Positions 8,773 to 18,882 are shown, counted from the first letter of the stretch. The stretch: 64,000 nucleotides of DNA from Chroococcidiopsis sp. TS-821 (GCF_002939305.1 NZ_MVDI01000003.1:310001-374000); one strand, 5' to 3'. Translations and numbers: made by a program. The notes: generated by a model not told the origin, from the letters alone.

Positions 8773-10332
8773 CTAAGCTTTGCTAACCCTGATATCCCGC
8801 AGTAATTCAAGATGCTTGGTAACAGGGGCGAGGGTATTGGCAGCGATCGCACCGCTAGCGGCGACTGCGGGTAAACCAATTCCAGGAAATGTTGAGTCTC
8901 CGCAGCACAATAAACCTGGTAGCGGCGTTGTCGATCCTGGGAAAAAGCCTTCACCTGCAGCGATTGCAGGACCATAAGAACCGCGATGACGACGTAAATA
9001 GCGTTCGTGGGTTAGGGGCGTACCTACTAAGGTGACTTCGCAACGCGAGCGAATATCAGGAATAATGCGTTCTAAAGCTTGCCACATCACTTCGGCGCGA
9101 ATTTGCTTTTGTTGCGTGTAAGCTTGCGTGCGACGATCCATTTTCTCCCAGATTGCATACGGTTCGTTTCCAGGCGTATAAACGTGAATAACGTGCTTTC
9201 CTGCGGGTGCAAGCGACGGATCGAGTAATGATGGAATCGAGATCAGCACAACGTTTTGCGGTGCAGTAACTCCTCGTTCCCAATCGTTAACGACAATGTA
9301 GTGACAAGCTAAATCAGAGCGTATATTTGTCGCATCAATTCCTAGATGAAGATGCATAAAGCTATCACATTCAGGAGTTGCTTGGCGCTGTTTGCGGAAT
9401 TTTGGTAGAGTTTCAGGCGGTAACAGCTTGAGTGTATCCCAAATCGAGGCATTGGAAATTACCGCCCGCCGCGATCGCAGTTGTTTCCCACCACGCAGTC
9501 GCACTCCTACAGCTTGATTATTTTCGACAAGTATTTGCTCAACGTGTGCGTTTAGTTGCAGCTTACCACCATAACGTTCAAATCCTCTTACCAAAGCCGC
9601 AACGAGCGCCCCGCTACCCCCAATGGGGTAATCCAATTTGACACCTGGGCGATACCAATCAGCAAACATAAATGCCATTTCAGCAGCGCTGGTGCTATCC
9701 GCAGGAAGTCCAGAAAGTAGAAAGGATAGTAAGTCTAGCCAATTACGGATAAAAGGATCGCGAACAACATCATCGATAATGCGCGAGAAGGGTCCAGTGA
9801 GTTTAAAAATATTTGTAGCGTGAGGAGCGATCGCCGGAATAAATTGTCCCACGGTAAGTATTGCACCAAGATCGAAACGTAATGCCGTTGGCGGTAAAGC
9901 GATCGCCGCTTGCGAAAGCGGTTCCATGACGCGCTGTAACTCGCGCCACTCAGCGACAGCTCGATCGCCGCGCAACCTTGCTAAAACTTCACAAAATTGC
10001 TCAGCACCAACAGTCGTATCAAAATCACCTTCAGGTAAGCAGCAACCCCACGTATCGTATTGAACACAGGGAAGTTCTTCGGCGATCGCATCTAAGACTT
10101 GACGTAAAGGATTCGGCGAAGGCGAGTATGATAAACCTGAGTAGAGTGATGGTCCTGAATCAAACTTAAAGCCCTGACGCTCAAACGCATGGGCTGCACC
10201 CCCAGGAATCGAGTGACTTTCACAAACTGTCACCGCAAAGCCATAGCGTGCGAGTAATGCGGCGCAGCTTAAACCACCAATACCACTGCCAATGATAATC
10301 ACATCTGTATCAGCATTTGCATGAGAAAACAT
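8773..10332 (-). CDS. FAD-dependent carotenoid isomerase/phytoene desaturase-family oxidoreductase
   Basis: A 519-residue flavoprotein. Residues 10-40 hold the dinucleotide-binding motif VIIIGSGIGGLSCAALLARYG with the following acidic ESHSIPGGAAH, the signature shared by CrtISO and CrtI-type desaturases, and the C-terminus has GLLCCGDSTFPGIGLPAVAASG, the FAD-contacting end of that superfamily. Closest by feel to the cyanobacterial CrtISO/CrtH group (cis-carotene isomerisation), although the sequence differs from canonical CrtH. A desaturase or other amine-oxidase-like role is possible. Divergent from the radical SAM gene. Confidence 0.8.
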   Translation of the reverse strand: MFSHANADTDVIIIGSGIGGLSCAALLARYGFAVTVCESHSIPGGAAHAFERQGFKFDSGPSLYSGLSYSPSPNPLRQVLDAIAEELPCVQYDTWGCCLPEGDFDTTVGAEQFCEVLARLRGDRAVAEWRELQRVMEPLSQAAIALPPTALRFDLGAILTVGQFIPAIAPHATNIFKLTGPFSRIIDDVVRDPFIRNWLDLLSFLLSGLPADSTSAAEMAFMFADWYRPGVKLDYPIGGSGALVAALVRGFERYGGKLQLNAHVEQILVENNQAVGVRLRGGKQLRSRRAVISNASIWDTLKLLPPETLPKFRKQRQATPECDSFMHLHLGIDATNIRSDLACHYIVVNDWERGVTAPQNVVLISIPSLLDPSLAPAGKHVIHVYTPGNEPYAIWEKMDRRTQAYTQQKQIRAEVMWQALERIIPDIRSRCEVTLVGTPLTHERYLRRHRGSYGPAIAAGEGFFPGSTTPLPGLLCCGDSTFPGIGLPAVAASGAIAANTLAPVTKHLELLRDIRVSKA

Positions 10333-10475
10333 TTTGGGTGCTTTTTGGGGTAACTGCTGACAATAATTGTAATTGCCATCTGCCAGAATCTAGGGAGCGA
10401 TTGCGACAATAAATAGCGTAAAACCCGCTACAGAATTTGCTGATAAGTCTTTTGTGTAGCAATTAAGATCGAAGT

Positions 10476-11573
10476 ATGTCAATCACAGCGACAAGCTTCG
10501 TAATGACAAGTCTTTTAACTAAACCAGCAGCACACTCTTCGCGCTTATGGATGCCAGAGCGTGTTTTATTTACACCTGCGGCACTCGATCAACCGTGGGG
10601 ACAACAAATTTTATCACGCGTACAAGCACTTAACTTACCTATTGAGGAACTACCCCAAAATCGCCTTTCAGGTTTACGGGGTGATTCTGAACGCGAGACG
10701 TATCAAATCGCTAAGCGGACACTTGCCGTCGTCACCGCGCCACCGAGTCATTTCAAGCTAAGCCCAATTCCCCCTTCAGCCGATTGGCAATTTCACCTTG
10801 CAGAAGGTTGTCCAGCACATTGTCAATATTGTTATCTTGCAGGTAGTCTCCAAGGTCCACCAGTAATTCGCGTATTTGCTAACTTACCGCAAATTCTAGA
10901 AAACTTGGCAACCTACGAACGCCTTGATACCGCAACAACGTTTGAAGTGAGTTGTTACACCGATCCACTCGGTATCGAACACCTCACAGGTAGTTTAGCT
11001 GAGTGTATTCGCTACTTTGGTACGCGCAGCAATGCTCACCTCCGTTGGGTTTCTAAGTTTGACGCAGTTGATGAGTTAATCGACTTGCCGCACAATGGAC
11101 ATACTCGGTGTCGTGTCAGTGTTAATGCTGCACCCGTTTCAGGACGGTTTGAAGGCGGTACAGCATCTGTGTCATCGCGCCTGCAAGCCTTACGCAAATT
11201 AGCTTTACCACACAGTCAAGGCGGTGGTGGTTATCCTGTCGGTATCGTTATTGCACCAATTATGCTCATTGACGATTGGGAATTGCACTACACGCGGCTA
11301 TTTGATGAAATAAGTACAACTTTGGACTTTAGTTGCGATTTGACGTTTGAGTTAATTTCGCATCGGTTCACGCCTAAGTCAAAGGAAGTCTTACAGACTT
11401 GGTATCCGCACTCGAAGCTTGATATGGAGGAAGACAAGCGAAGCGTTAAGCGTAACAAGTTTGGCGGTACAAAGTATGTTTATGATACCGACGACATGAA
11501 AACGCTACGCCGCTTTTTTGAACGCGAAATTGCACGACGTTTTCCTGAAGCGCGGATACTGTATTGGACATAA
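10476..11573 (+). CDS. Spore photoproduct lyase-family radical SAM protein
   Basis: About 365 residues with a radical-SAM cluster motif CPAHCQYC (CX3CX2C) around residue 113, in the context HLAEGCPAHCQYCYLAG that is typical of the SplB family, plus PERVLFTPAAL near the N-terminus and ISHRFTPKSKEVL late. Bacillus SplB repairs spore photoproduct thymine dimers; related proteins are common in non-sporulating cyanobacteria, where the role (UV repair or other) is not established to my knowledge. An in-frame ATG at 10503 is an alternative start. Confidence 0.85.
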   Translation: MSITATSFVMTSLLTKPAAHSSRLWMPERVLFTPAALDQPWGQQILSRVQALNLPIEELPQNRLSGLRGDSERETYQIAKRTLAVVTAPPSHFKLSPIPPSADWQFHLAEGCPAHCQYCYLAGSLQGPPVIRVFANLPQILENLATYERLDTATTFEVSCYTDPLGIEHLTGSLAECIRYFGTRSNAHLRWVSKFDAVDELIDLPHNGHTRCRVSVNAAPVSGRFEGGTASVSSRLQALRKLALPHSQGGGGYPVGIVIAPIMLIDDWELHYTRLFDEISTTLDFSCDLTFELISHRFTPKSKEVLQTWYPHSKLDMEEDKRSVKRNKFGGTKYVYDTDDMKTLRRFFEREIARRFPEARILYWT

Positions 11574-11582
11574 TGCGTGAAG

Positions 11583-11804
11583 CTAGTCAATTCTACGCTG
11601 CTGCATGCGCAGCTGGTGGTTATGGCTATCAAACATCAAGCATAAACCAAAGTTGAATAATACAAGGCTGAGTGTCCCGATCCAGAACCAACCTTCACCG
11701 TTGATTTTGCGGCTTAAAGCTTCCCCAAAGACACTCAAGCCAAAGCCAACACAGAGTAACCCTGCGACTCCTTTGGTTAGCCATAACATTTTGTCTCGTT
11801 GCAT
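11583..11804 (-). CDS. Small two-helix membrane protein, unknown function
   Basis: A 73-residue protein with two predicted membrane helices (residues about 10-28 and 40-58: TKGVAGLLCVGFGLSVFG and WFWIGTLSLVLFNFGLCLMF) and a basic, histidine-containing tail. I do not recognise the family. It converges with the radical SAM gene, ten bases apart. Confidence 0.6.
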   Translation of the reverse strand: MQRDKMLWLTKGVAGLLCVGFGLSVFGEALSRKINGEGWFWIGTLSLVLFNFGLCLMFDSHNHQLRMQQRRID

Positions 11805-11945
11805 TTACGGTATCATCCTCACTGAAAACGCCTGGCGACTCCTGTCGCAGCTTGATAAACAAAGTTCTAGATGGTGCGCGGACTAATAAAATAGGTAATC
11901 ATCATTTCTCCTGAAGCCCCTTTGCGCCTGAAGCTACTTCATCTA

Positions 11946-14900
11946 TTACCCTTCAACTAACTGTCGAAAACCGCGAGTATTGGCAATACTTTCAAAATCA
12001 GGATCGCTGCTGGCTTCGGCGCGATACTTGGGATTGAGTTCAATTGCTTTTTGGAGGTTCTCTAGGGCTAATTTGACTTGTCCTTGGAAGGCGTAGCAAA
12101 TTGCTTTGTTGTAATACGCATTAGGATAGTCTGGCTGAATTTGCAAAGCTCGATCGAAGCATTCTAAAGCTTCTGGATCGCGCTCTAGTTGAACGAGTAA
12201 ATAGCCTTTAGCGTTCCAAGCTTTGTAGTAGTTGGGATCGCATTCGATCGCTTTATCGTATGATGCGATCGCATCTTCTAATCTTTCAAGAACTTCTAAC
12301 GCCATACCGCGATTCATCCAAGCTACCGCGTCGTCTGGTTTGACTTGTACCGCGCGATCGAACGATTGAAAAGCTTCTTCGTGGTTTTGCAGTTTGCCTA
12401 AGGCTACCCCGCGATCGACCCACGCGAGATGATGGTTTGGATTGATTTCGATCGCTTTATCGTACGATGCGATCGCATCCTTATAGCGTTTCATCCGACT
12501 GAGAACAATCCCGCGATTAAACCACGCATCGCTATTCTCTGGTTGAACTTGAATCACTTGACTAAATGCGGCAAATGCGCCTTCGTATCTTTTTAGTTCT
12601 TTCAACGCTAGCCCGCGATGATACCAACTTGCTGCGTCATCAGGCTTGATTTCGAGGACTTTGTCAAACGCGGCGATCGCTGACTCGTATTGCTTGAGTT
12701 CCCACAAAGCTAAACCTTGCTGATAGCACACATCTGGGTTATTCGGTTGAATTTCTAGCGCCTGTTCGTAGGCGGCGATCGCTTCTTGATAACGTCCTTC
12801 GGCGAATAACGCATTTCCCTGATTGATATAATCATCAGGACGCATGAATAACTGCGGATAGTTGGTTTTGAGCAATTCCAACTGTTCGGATAGCGCTTGA
12901 ATTTGTTGTGAAACTTCGGATAATGCCGCTTCAGCAATTGACGCTGGCGTAATTTCTGCTAATTGTTGAAGAATCTGCTCTTTTCGCGCTTGTGCATCCG
13001 ATTTAACCTCAGCTAGTTCTGTTTCTAGTCTGTTTTCTAGTCTTTCGAGGTTTTCTAGCGTTATTTCCTTGCGATTGGTAATTTCTGACTGCAGTGCTGC
13101 GAGTTGGTTTGACCATTCGGAAGCTAATTTTTCGAGGTTTTCAATGGTAGCCTCTTGCTGCGATTGTACTCCTGATTGCGAATCGCTGACTTGAGTTGCA
13201 AAGTCGGTTGCTTGCGATCGCAGCGATTGAATTTCTTGCTCGATTTGTGCTTGCATCCGCGCTTGAAATTCTTTGATTTGCTCGGCAATTTCTGTCTGGA
13301 GTTGCTGCAAATCCTCTATCATCGCATCTTTTTGTTGCTGTAGTTTCTCTACAGCATCCGTTTGAATTTCTGATAGATACGGTGCTAAATTTTCTTCTAG
13401 CTGCTTTAGATTTTTTCTGATAAGCTCTTGTTGCTTTTGCACTTCATCTTGCAAAGCCGCAATTCGTTCTTCTATCTCAGTTTCTATACCTTCTAGTTGA
13501 TAGACAGTTTCGCCTTTTTGTTCTTGAATTTCGGATTGTAGTTCGGAAATTTGCGAGGCAAACTCAGCTTCTGTTTGTCTAATACTTTGTATGGCTGCAT
13601 CTTTTTCGTCTTGCACATCAGCTTGCATTTCTGTTAGTTGCGGGACAAATTCTGACGCTTGTTTCTTTAGATTTTTTATTAAAAAATCTCGCTGTTTTTG
13701 TGCCTGTTGCTGAAGTTGCGCAAGTTGCACGGCAAATTCTTTTCTTGCTTGCTGCAAACTTTGAATAATCGCGTCTTTTTCCTCTTGAATTTCCGCTTGA
13801 ATTTCTGATGCATCTGGACTAAAACCTAACGCTAGTTGCTCTAAATTATCCAGCGTTTCATCGTATTGTTGTTGGGCTTGTTGCTGAATTTGTTGTAGCT
13901 GTTCTGCTAAATCTACTTCTGATCGTCGCATATTTTCTAGTGCGACATTTTTTTGTTCTTGAATTTCTGATTGAATTTCAGAAATTTGCGGACTAAACTC
14001 TGCCAACAATCGTTCGATATCTTGCGCAATATTACTGCGTTGTGTTTGTAATTGTTCTTGAATTTTTGCTAATTGCTCGTTAAATTCAGTTTCTGAGCGT
14101 TGTAGATTTTGAATAACAGTATCTTTTTGTGCTTGAACTTCGGCGTGGAGCGTTGAAAGTTGAGGGGCAAACTCAGATACAATTTGTTCTAAATTTTGCC
14201 AGATTTTATCGCGTTGCTGCTCAGTTTGTTGCTGAATTTGTGTTAATTGGTTGATTAACTCTGCGCGGGAATGTTCTAAATTTTGTAGGACTGTTTCTTT
14301 TTGCGTTTGAAGCTCATCTCTAATTTCTAAAAGATGCGGTGAAAAGTCATCTTGTAGCTGTTTGAGATTCTGTAAAATTAAAGTTTGTTGCTGCTGCGTT
14401 TGTTGCTTGAGACTTGCTAATTGAGCCGCAAACTCATTTTCTAGCTTTTTAATTGCTTGTGCTGAAGCTTTGAATTGATTCTCTAATTTTGCTGTTGCTT
14501 GTTGCTGCGATTGGGAAAGACTAGCGAGTACTTGAGATAAATTTTCGCGTTGTGCAGTAATTTCTTGCTGTAACTCTTCGGCTTCGTGGTTAATCTCGTC
14601 TAAGATTTCTTCTGCATCTTGTAAGATACCCTGAATTTTGCGATCGGCGTTAGCGATTCCGTTTTGAACGTCTTCAAGTTCTTTCAGCCGCACGATCACA
14701 ATATCGGCTACACCGCGAATGACGGACTTGCGTAAGATAAACAGCGAAACTAACGCCGCGCCTAGTAGCACCACTAATGTTGCAAGTAAGATATTTGTCA
14801 GCGTTATTGCCTGTGCATTTCCCGGCGCTGTTGGAGGAGATTGTGGCTGAAGTTGCGCCAAAACAGTTTTTTCCGCCTTGGATTCAGAAGCATCGGGAAT

Positions 14901-15014
14901 AAAGGCTTCGGCGCTAGCAAAACCAACAGCACCAACCGACAGTAAAAAAGTAGACAGAAAAACGCCACTGTCGCGTGATAGACATTTTAAAATCTGTTTT
15001 TGCTTGCGCTTCAT
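11946..15014 (-). CDS. Large membrane-anchored coiled-coil/TPR protein
   Basis: About 1022 residues from the ATG at 15014; an in-frame TTG at 15074 would add 20 residues. Order: a hydrophobic signal-like segment (FLSTFLLSVGAVGFASA), a second membrane helix (ILLATLVVLLGAALVSLFIL, residues about 75-94), a very long Gln/Glu-rich coiled coil (about 100-720) and about eight TPRs at the C-terminus (about 727-1015; units such as YQEAIAAYEQALEIQPNN). The coiled coil contains tandem 58-residue repeats, listed separately. The layout suggests a membrane-tethered scaffold whose TPR head binds a partner. No specific function can be assigned. Confidence 0.85.
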   Translation of the reverse strand: MKRKQKQILKCLSRDSGVFLSTFLLSVGAVGFASAEAFIPDASESKAEKTVLAQLQPQSPPTAPGNAQAITLTNILLATLVVLLGAALVSLFILRKSVIRGVADIVIVRLKELEDVQNGIANADRKIQGILQDAEEILDEINHEAEELQQEITAQRENLSQVLASLSQSQQQATAKLENQFKASAQAIKKLENEFAAQLASLKQQTQQQQTLILQNLKQLQDDFSPHLLEIRDELQTQKETVLQNLEHSRAELINQLTQIQQQTEQQRDKIWQNLEQIVSEFAPQLSTLHAEVQAQKDTVIQNLQRSETEFNEQLAKIQEQLQTQRSNIAQDIERLLAEFSPQISEIQSEIQEQKNVALENMRRSEVDLAEQLQQIQQQAQQQYDETLDNLEQLALGFSPDASEIQAEIQEEKDAIIQSLQQARKEFAVQLAQLQQQAQKQRDFLIKNLKKQASEFVPQLTEMQADVQDEKDAAIQSIRQTEAEFASQISELQSEIQEQKGETVYQLEGIETEIEERIAALQDEVQKQQELIRKNLKQLEENLAPYLSEIQTDAVEKLQQQKDAMIEDLQQLQTEIAEQIKEFQARMQAQIEQEIQSLRSQATDFATQVSDSQSGVQSQQEATIENLEKLASEWSNQLAALQSEITNRKEITLENLERLENRLETELAEVKSDAQARKEQILQQLAEITPASIAEAALSEVSQQIQALSEQLELLKTNYPQLFMRPDDYINQGNALFAEGRYQEAIAAYEQALEIQPNNPDVCYQQGLALWELKQYESAIAAFDKVLEIKPDDAASWYHRGLALKELKRYEGAFAAFSQVIQVQPENSDAWFNRGIVLSRMKRYKDAIASYDKAIEINPNHHLAWVDRGVALGKLQNHEEAFQSFDRAVQVKPDDAVAWMNRGMALEVLERLEDAIASYDKAIECDPNYYKAWNAKGYLLVQLERDPEALECFDRALQIQPDYPNAYYNKAICYAFQGQVKLALENLQKAIELNPKYRAEASSDPDFESIANTRGFRQLVEG
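13479..14348 (-). repeat. Five tandem 58-residue (174-bp) coiled-coil repeats within the TPR protein
   Basis: Reading the protein from base 14348 leftwards, the element (E/D/G)F(S/A/V)P at the start of each unit recurs every 58 residues: DFSPH, EFAPQ, EFSPQ, GFSPD, EFVPQ. Each unit continues with an EIQxEIQxxK-type stretch, then xxNLxxS, EFxxQL, IQQQ, QxxNLEQL. The units are diverged at the DNA level, so this is an old amplification. Confidence 0.8.
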
Positions 15015-15131
15015 AGTTCCCTTTGCCTGCTGATCCACTTTTCGCGATCGCGGTATCTTTTCCAGGTTAATCAAAATTGACGTCTATTTTCGATTTTTAC
15101 GCTCAATTGTCAAGAAAGCAACTCAACAGAT

Positions 15132-16208
15132 TTATTCAAATTGCGGTAAAATCAACATCGCATCTCCAAATGAATAAAAGCGGTAGCGCTGGGCGATCGC
15201 TTCTTTGTACAACTCTAAAAGACGCTGACGTCCAATTAATGCACTTACCAGCATCAGTAAACTAGACTTAGGCAGATGAAAATTTGTAATTAATCCTTCG
15301 ACAACGCGCCATTGATAACCAGGATAAATAAATAAGTCGGTTTTGCCGCAAAAAGGTTGCAATTCTCCGGAAACTGCGGCACCTTCTAGCGAGCGTACCA
15401 CTGTGGTACCCACTGCAAACACTCTCCCGCCTTGGGCTTGCGTCTCGCGAATTTGCGCAACAGTATCTGCACTTACTTCTGCCCATTCTCCGTGCATTTC
15501 GTGCCTTGTGATGTCTTCTACTTCGACAGGGCGAAAGGTTCCCACGCCGACGTGTAGCGTCACAAAAGCGGTACGAATTCCTGTTTCTTTTAGGCGCGCG
15601 AGTAACTCTGGAGTAAAATGCAGCCCAGCTGTCGGAGCCGCAACAGCACCAGGTTGCTCGGCGTAGACTGTTTGATATTGTTCGCTAGCGGCTTGAGAAT
15701 TGGTGATATAAGGCGGTAAAGGCACTTGTCCGTATTTATCTAACACTTGAATTAAAGACATTCCTTGCGGAACGTCAAATTGCAACACTCGTCCCCCCGT
15801 TGCTGTATCAGTTTCTAAGACAGTGGCACTTAAAGACTCAGGTGCGTTTCCTGAAAATACAATCGTTGCACCTGGCGGTAAACGCCTTCCTGGTTTGACT
15901 AAAGCTAACCATTGATTGTACTGGCGTTCTTCTAAGAGTAATACCTCAACAGCAGCACCACTTTGCTTACGCCCATATAGTCTTGCAGGTATCACCCTTG
16001 TGTTGTTCATTACGAGTAAATCGCCTGGTTGCAGTAGTTGCGGCAACTCGTAGAATCGATGATGGCTGTGGCGTGTGGAATCGACAACTAATAGACGCGC
16101 ACTATCTCTAGGAACTGCGGGATTTTGGGCAATAAGTTCTTCAGGTAACTCATAGTCGTATGCAGATAATAAGCGGTCTTGTTCTTGAGCAGGTAATTGT
16201 CGCAACAT
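15132..16208 (-). CDS. queA: S-adenosylmethionine:tRNA ribosyltransferase-isomerase
   Basis: Transfers and isomerises the ribosyl part of SAM onto preQ1 in tRNA to give epoxyqueuosine. The 358-residue protein begins with the family pattern [10 protein letters not shown] and RDSARLLV, and has [41 protein letters not shown] and [19 protein letters not shown], all strong QueA signatures. It is 58 bases downstream-oriented from no close partner and upstream of the large TPR gene on the same strand. Confidence 0.97.
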   Translation of the reverse strand: MLRQLPAQEQDRLLSAYDYELPEELIAQNPAVPRDSARLLVVDSTRHSHHRFYELPQLLQPGDLLVMNNTRVIPARLYGRKQSGAAVEVLLLEERQYNQWLALVKPGRRLPPGATIVFSGNAPESLSATVLETDTATGGRVLQFDVPQGMSLIQVLDKYGQVPLPPYITNSQAASEQYQTVYAEQPGAVAAPTAGLHFTPELLARLKETGIRTAFVTLHVGVGTFRPVEVEDITRHEMHGEWAEVSADTVAQIRETQAQGGRVFAVGTTVVRSLEGAAVSGELQPFCGKTDLFIYPGYQWRVVEGLITNFHLPKSSLLMLVSALIGRQRLLELYKEAIAQRYRFYSFGDAMLILPQFE

Positions 16209-16490
16209 AGTTCTGAGGTAAACATTACAGCATTGCTGTTTTCAACTCGAAAATCCGTATTATTACTGATCTCGCTAAGCTATCGCAGCTTTTACATTGT
16301 TTATAGGCACACCTTGTTTTTTTTTAATACCGTAGTTTTGTAGATTTTTTGCTAATTTTTTACAATTCATACTTACATATTTAATTGGGTAAATCTACCC
16401 AGGTTAAATTGGGTGGTTTTCCCCTATTAATGAAGCGCCTACCTTCGGCACAATAGAAGTGTCGGATTGGTGCGTCTCCCAACCACGGAC

Positions 16491-16880
16491 ATGGAATACC
16501 TTTACTACCTCGCAAACGCCAGCCTCACTTTGAGGATTGTTGAATATCTACACAAAGTGCAGCATCTATCGGTTAGGTTTGTAACTGTGATCCATCAAAT
16601 TGATGGCTGGGTGGTAAAAGTCAAAATGAACTCGCCCTTGAATCCTCAAGATGATGGAGACTTTCGGGCATTTCTCAATGAACTGGGAATTCCCTACGAA
16701 CCTCCCATGCGTGTCAACATGGCACTATGGAGCTTAGAAGCTGGACAATCGCCGATTGATGTTATGCGTCGCTATCAAGTTGCCATAGTATCTCATGGTA
16801 GCCCAGAGCGCGAAGAGATTGAAGCTTTTCGTCAGCAATTTGTCCGAGGATTAGGTTACTGTCCAGAAACTTTAGCTTAG
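16491..16880 (+). CDS. Conserved cyanobacterial-type protein of unknown function
   Basis: About 129 residues from the ATG at 16491 (MEYLYYLANASLTLRIV). An upstream TTG at 16467 and a GTG at 16470 are in frame. It is soluble, with no signal or membrane segment, rich in aromatic and hydrophobic residues at its start, and ends in a helical stretch EREEIEAFRQQFVRGLGY. I do not recognise a named family. Preceded by 282 bases without a gene holding the small inverted repeat TGGGTA-AATC-TACCCA at 16386-16401. Converges with the YraN gene. Confidence 0.7.
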   Translation: MEYLYYLANASLTLRIVEYLHKVQHLSVRFVTVIHQIDGWVVKVKMNSPLNPQDDGDFRAFLNELGIPYEPPMRVNMALWSLEAGQSPIDVMRRYQVAIVSHGSPEREEIEAFRQQFVRGLGYCPETLA

Positions 16881-16909
16881 CAGTTGAGGCTGTTGTAGTT
16901 TCTGAAATT

Positions 16910-17377
16910 TTACTCAAATGCTGCGGGAATGTATTCTTGCAAGAGTAATTTAAATTTAGTATTTCTCATTTGTAGTGCCAGCGATTCAAAGATTGCTGGC
17001 TTATTTGTTGCTGGTGGCGAATCAGTGTTAAAGCGTTGACAGTACACTAAAGCGACGTCAAAGCGACAAGGATAGACGCTTAAGTCGGGGTATTGAGTTA
17101 AGTAAAAAGTCGCTGTTCGCCAAAGTTTAGCTTGCTTTTGTGATGTAATAGACAACAACCCGCCTGCATCCCAATTGCCGCTGCTACGAGTTTTGACTTC
17201 GACAAAAGTAACGAATGGAGTGGTAGATTCTTGTTGGGCGACGATATCGAGTTCGCCCCAACGACAGCGCCAGCGACGGTGCAAAATTTTCCAGCCTTGC
17301 AATTGTAACCAATGTGCAACGAGGTCTTCTCCTAATACACCAATATCGGGATAATAAGAAGTAGGAGGGATTGTCAT
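16910..17377 (-). CDS. YraN-family (UPF0102) nuclease-like protein
   Basis: About 155 residues. The UPF0102 core is visible: GEDLVAHWLQLQGWKIL, then WGELDIVAQQ and FVEVKTRSSG, giving the E...D...ExK arrangement of a Holliday-junction-resolvase-like PD-(D/E)XK fold, followed by KQAKLWRTATFYL and CRFDVALV. Function in the cell is poorly known. Divergent from the pentapeptide gene, with 39 bases between starts. Confidence 0.92.
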   Translation of the reverse strand: MTIPPTSYYPDIGVLGEDLVAHWLQLQGWKILHRRWRCRWGELDIVAQQESTTPFVTFVEVKTRSSGNWDAGGLLSITSQKQAKLWRTATFYLTQYPDLSVYPCRFDVALVYCQRFNTDSPPATNKPAIFESLALQMRNTKFKLLLQEYIPAAFE

Positions 17378-17416
17378 CGGCTGAGAATAAGAATAGTTTA
17401 TATGCGCGAGGATCGG

Positions 17417-17926
17417 ATGGTAAAGAAAATATTCAGAGTGTGTCGCTGGATGGCGATTTGCGTGCTAATCTTATGTGCGATCGCGTCTCCACTGTTGTAT
17501 ATAAGTATTCCCAGTGCGATCGCGCTTGATTACAACAAAGAAATTTTATTAAACTCTGATTTTTCAGGGCGTGACTTAACCGACTCAAGTTTTAATCATG
17601 CCAATTTGCGTAACAGCAATTTCAGCCATGCGAATTTAGAAGGTGTCAGTTTATTTGCTGCTAACTTAGAATCAGCCAATTTAGAAGGTGCAAATTTGAC
17701 GAATGCAACGTTAGATTCAGCGCGATTGAGTAATGCTAACTTAAAAGATGCAGTTTTGGAAGGCGCCTTTGCCGCAAATGCTAAGTTTGATAATGCGGTA
17801 ATTGATGGTGCCGACTTTACTGACGTGCTATTGCGCCGCGACGAACAAGCAAAACTGTGCAAGGTAGCTAAAGGTACCAACCCGACAACAGGGCGAGAAA
17901 CGCGAGCAACTTTAATGTGTTTTTAA
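17417..17926 (+). CDS. Exported pentapeptide-repeat protein
   Basis: About 169 residues from the ATG at 17417, which has GAGG five bases upstream; an upstream ATG at 17402 lacks a ribosome site. Residues about 5-35 form a signal-type segment (WMAICVLILCAIASPLLYI). From about residue 45 there are roughly 18 pentapeptide units of the A(D/N)LxX type (DLTDSSFNHANLRNSNFSH and onwards), which fold as a right-handed quadrilateral beta helix. A short C-terminal cap holds two cysteines (KLCKVAKG and TLMCF) that could form a disulfide, as in thylakoid-lumen pentapeptide proteins. Lumenal or periplasmic location is inferred. Confidence 0.88.
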   Translation: MVKKIFRVCRWMAICVLILCAIASPLLYISIPSAIALDYNKEILLNSDFSGRDLTDSSFNHANLRNSNFSHANLEGVSLFAANLESANLEGANLTNATLDSARLSNANLKDAVLEGAFAANAKFDNAVIDGADFTDVLLRRDEQAKLCKVAKGTNPTTGRETRATLMCF

Positions 17927-17963
17927 AGCGACTTGTATGTCATTGAGCAACTGCATAAAAATA

Positions 17964-17988
17964 AGGCAATCCTGCACCTGGATTGCCT
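17964..17988 (-). terminator. Rho-independent terminator between convergent genes
   Basis: Perfect 9-bp stem AGGCAATCC / GGATTGCCT around a 7-base loop. Read on the minus strand it is followed by TTATTTTTA, as expected for termination of the RTX-like gene. On the plus strand there is no T tract, but it could still help end the pentapeptide transcript. Confidence 0.75.
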
Positions 17989-18010
17989 GAAGTTCTTGAA
18001 ACACTTGTGT

Positions 18011-18882
18011 TTAAACAATGGTAATGTCCAAGCTAGGAACAAAGCCTGAACCAAGTTGCAGCGTGGCAAACTGCGTGCCGTTGAACGCTAAAGCACCGGT
18101 GCTGCTGTTGAAATTAAAACCATCGTACTGATTGACACCTGGCGTAATACCAAATCCAGATGCTGAAACTTCAATTTTGTCTCCTTCTACGTACTTAAAA
18201 TCTTTGATTGTATCGACACCGTCATAGGGAGAGTAGAAAACAAAAGTATCTGCGCCTGCGCCACCTACCAGTGTGTCGTAACCCGATTCACCAACAATGC
18301 GATCGTTGCCTGCACCTCCTTCAATATAGTCTTTGCCAGAGTAACCTAGTAAAGTATTATTTCCGGCATTTCCGTAAAGTTTATCGTTACCAGACAAGCC
18401 ATCAATGAAGTTATTAGCATTATTACCGACAATTTTGTTATTTAAGCTGTTACCAGTACCGCTAATCGCGTCATAGCCTGTGAGGGTAAGATTTTCGACA
18501 TGCGAACCGAGGGTAAAACTAACAGAGGAGTTAACGGTATCAGTACCAACATTTTGATACTCGGTAACAGTATCGTAAAGACGATCGACGATGTATGTAT
18601 CATTAACTGTACCGCCATACATTGCATCCGCGCCGGAACCACCGTCAAGTAAATCGTTACCAGATTCGCCATACAGTGTATCACTGTCGGCTTCACCGTA
18701 TAGCTTGTCGTTACCGCTATAGCCGTATAGTACGTCAGAGTATCGTTACCATTCCAGCCATCGATGACATCATTGCCATCTTTACCGTCAACATAGTTAT
18801 TACCGTTATCGGCAAATATGTTGTCGCTGTAGTTTGTACCATTGATGCTGTCATCGAAAATGGTGCCGTTGATATTAGCCAT
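18011..18882 (-). pseudogene. RTX-type calcium-binding repeat protein, frameshifted
   Basis: The start is the ATG at 18882 (MANINGTIFDDSING), eight bases after AGGAG. The first part reads normal nonapeptide RTX units (GKDGNDVIDGWNGNDTL), then the frame is lost at about 18735. Coding resumes in another frame as YGYSGNDKLYGEADSDTLYG and continues with RTX units to the natural end (PSLDITIV). Removing the 8 bases at 18728-18735 restores both the frame and the exact nine-residue period. RTX repeats bind Ca2+ outside the cell after type I secretion. Either a real frameshift inactivates it or the two parts are separately expressed. Confidence 0.75.
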
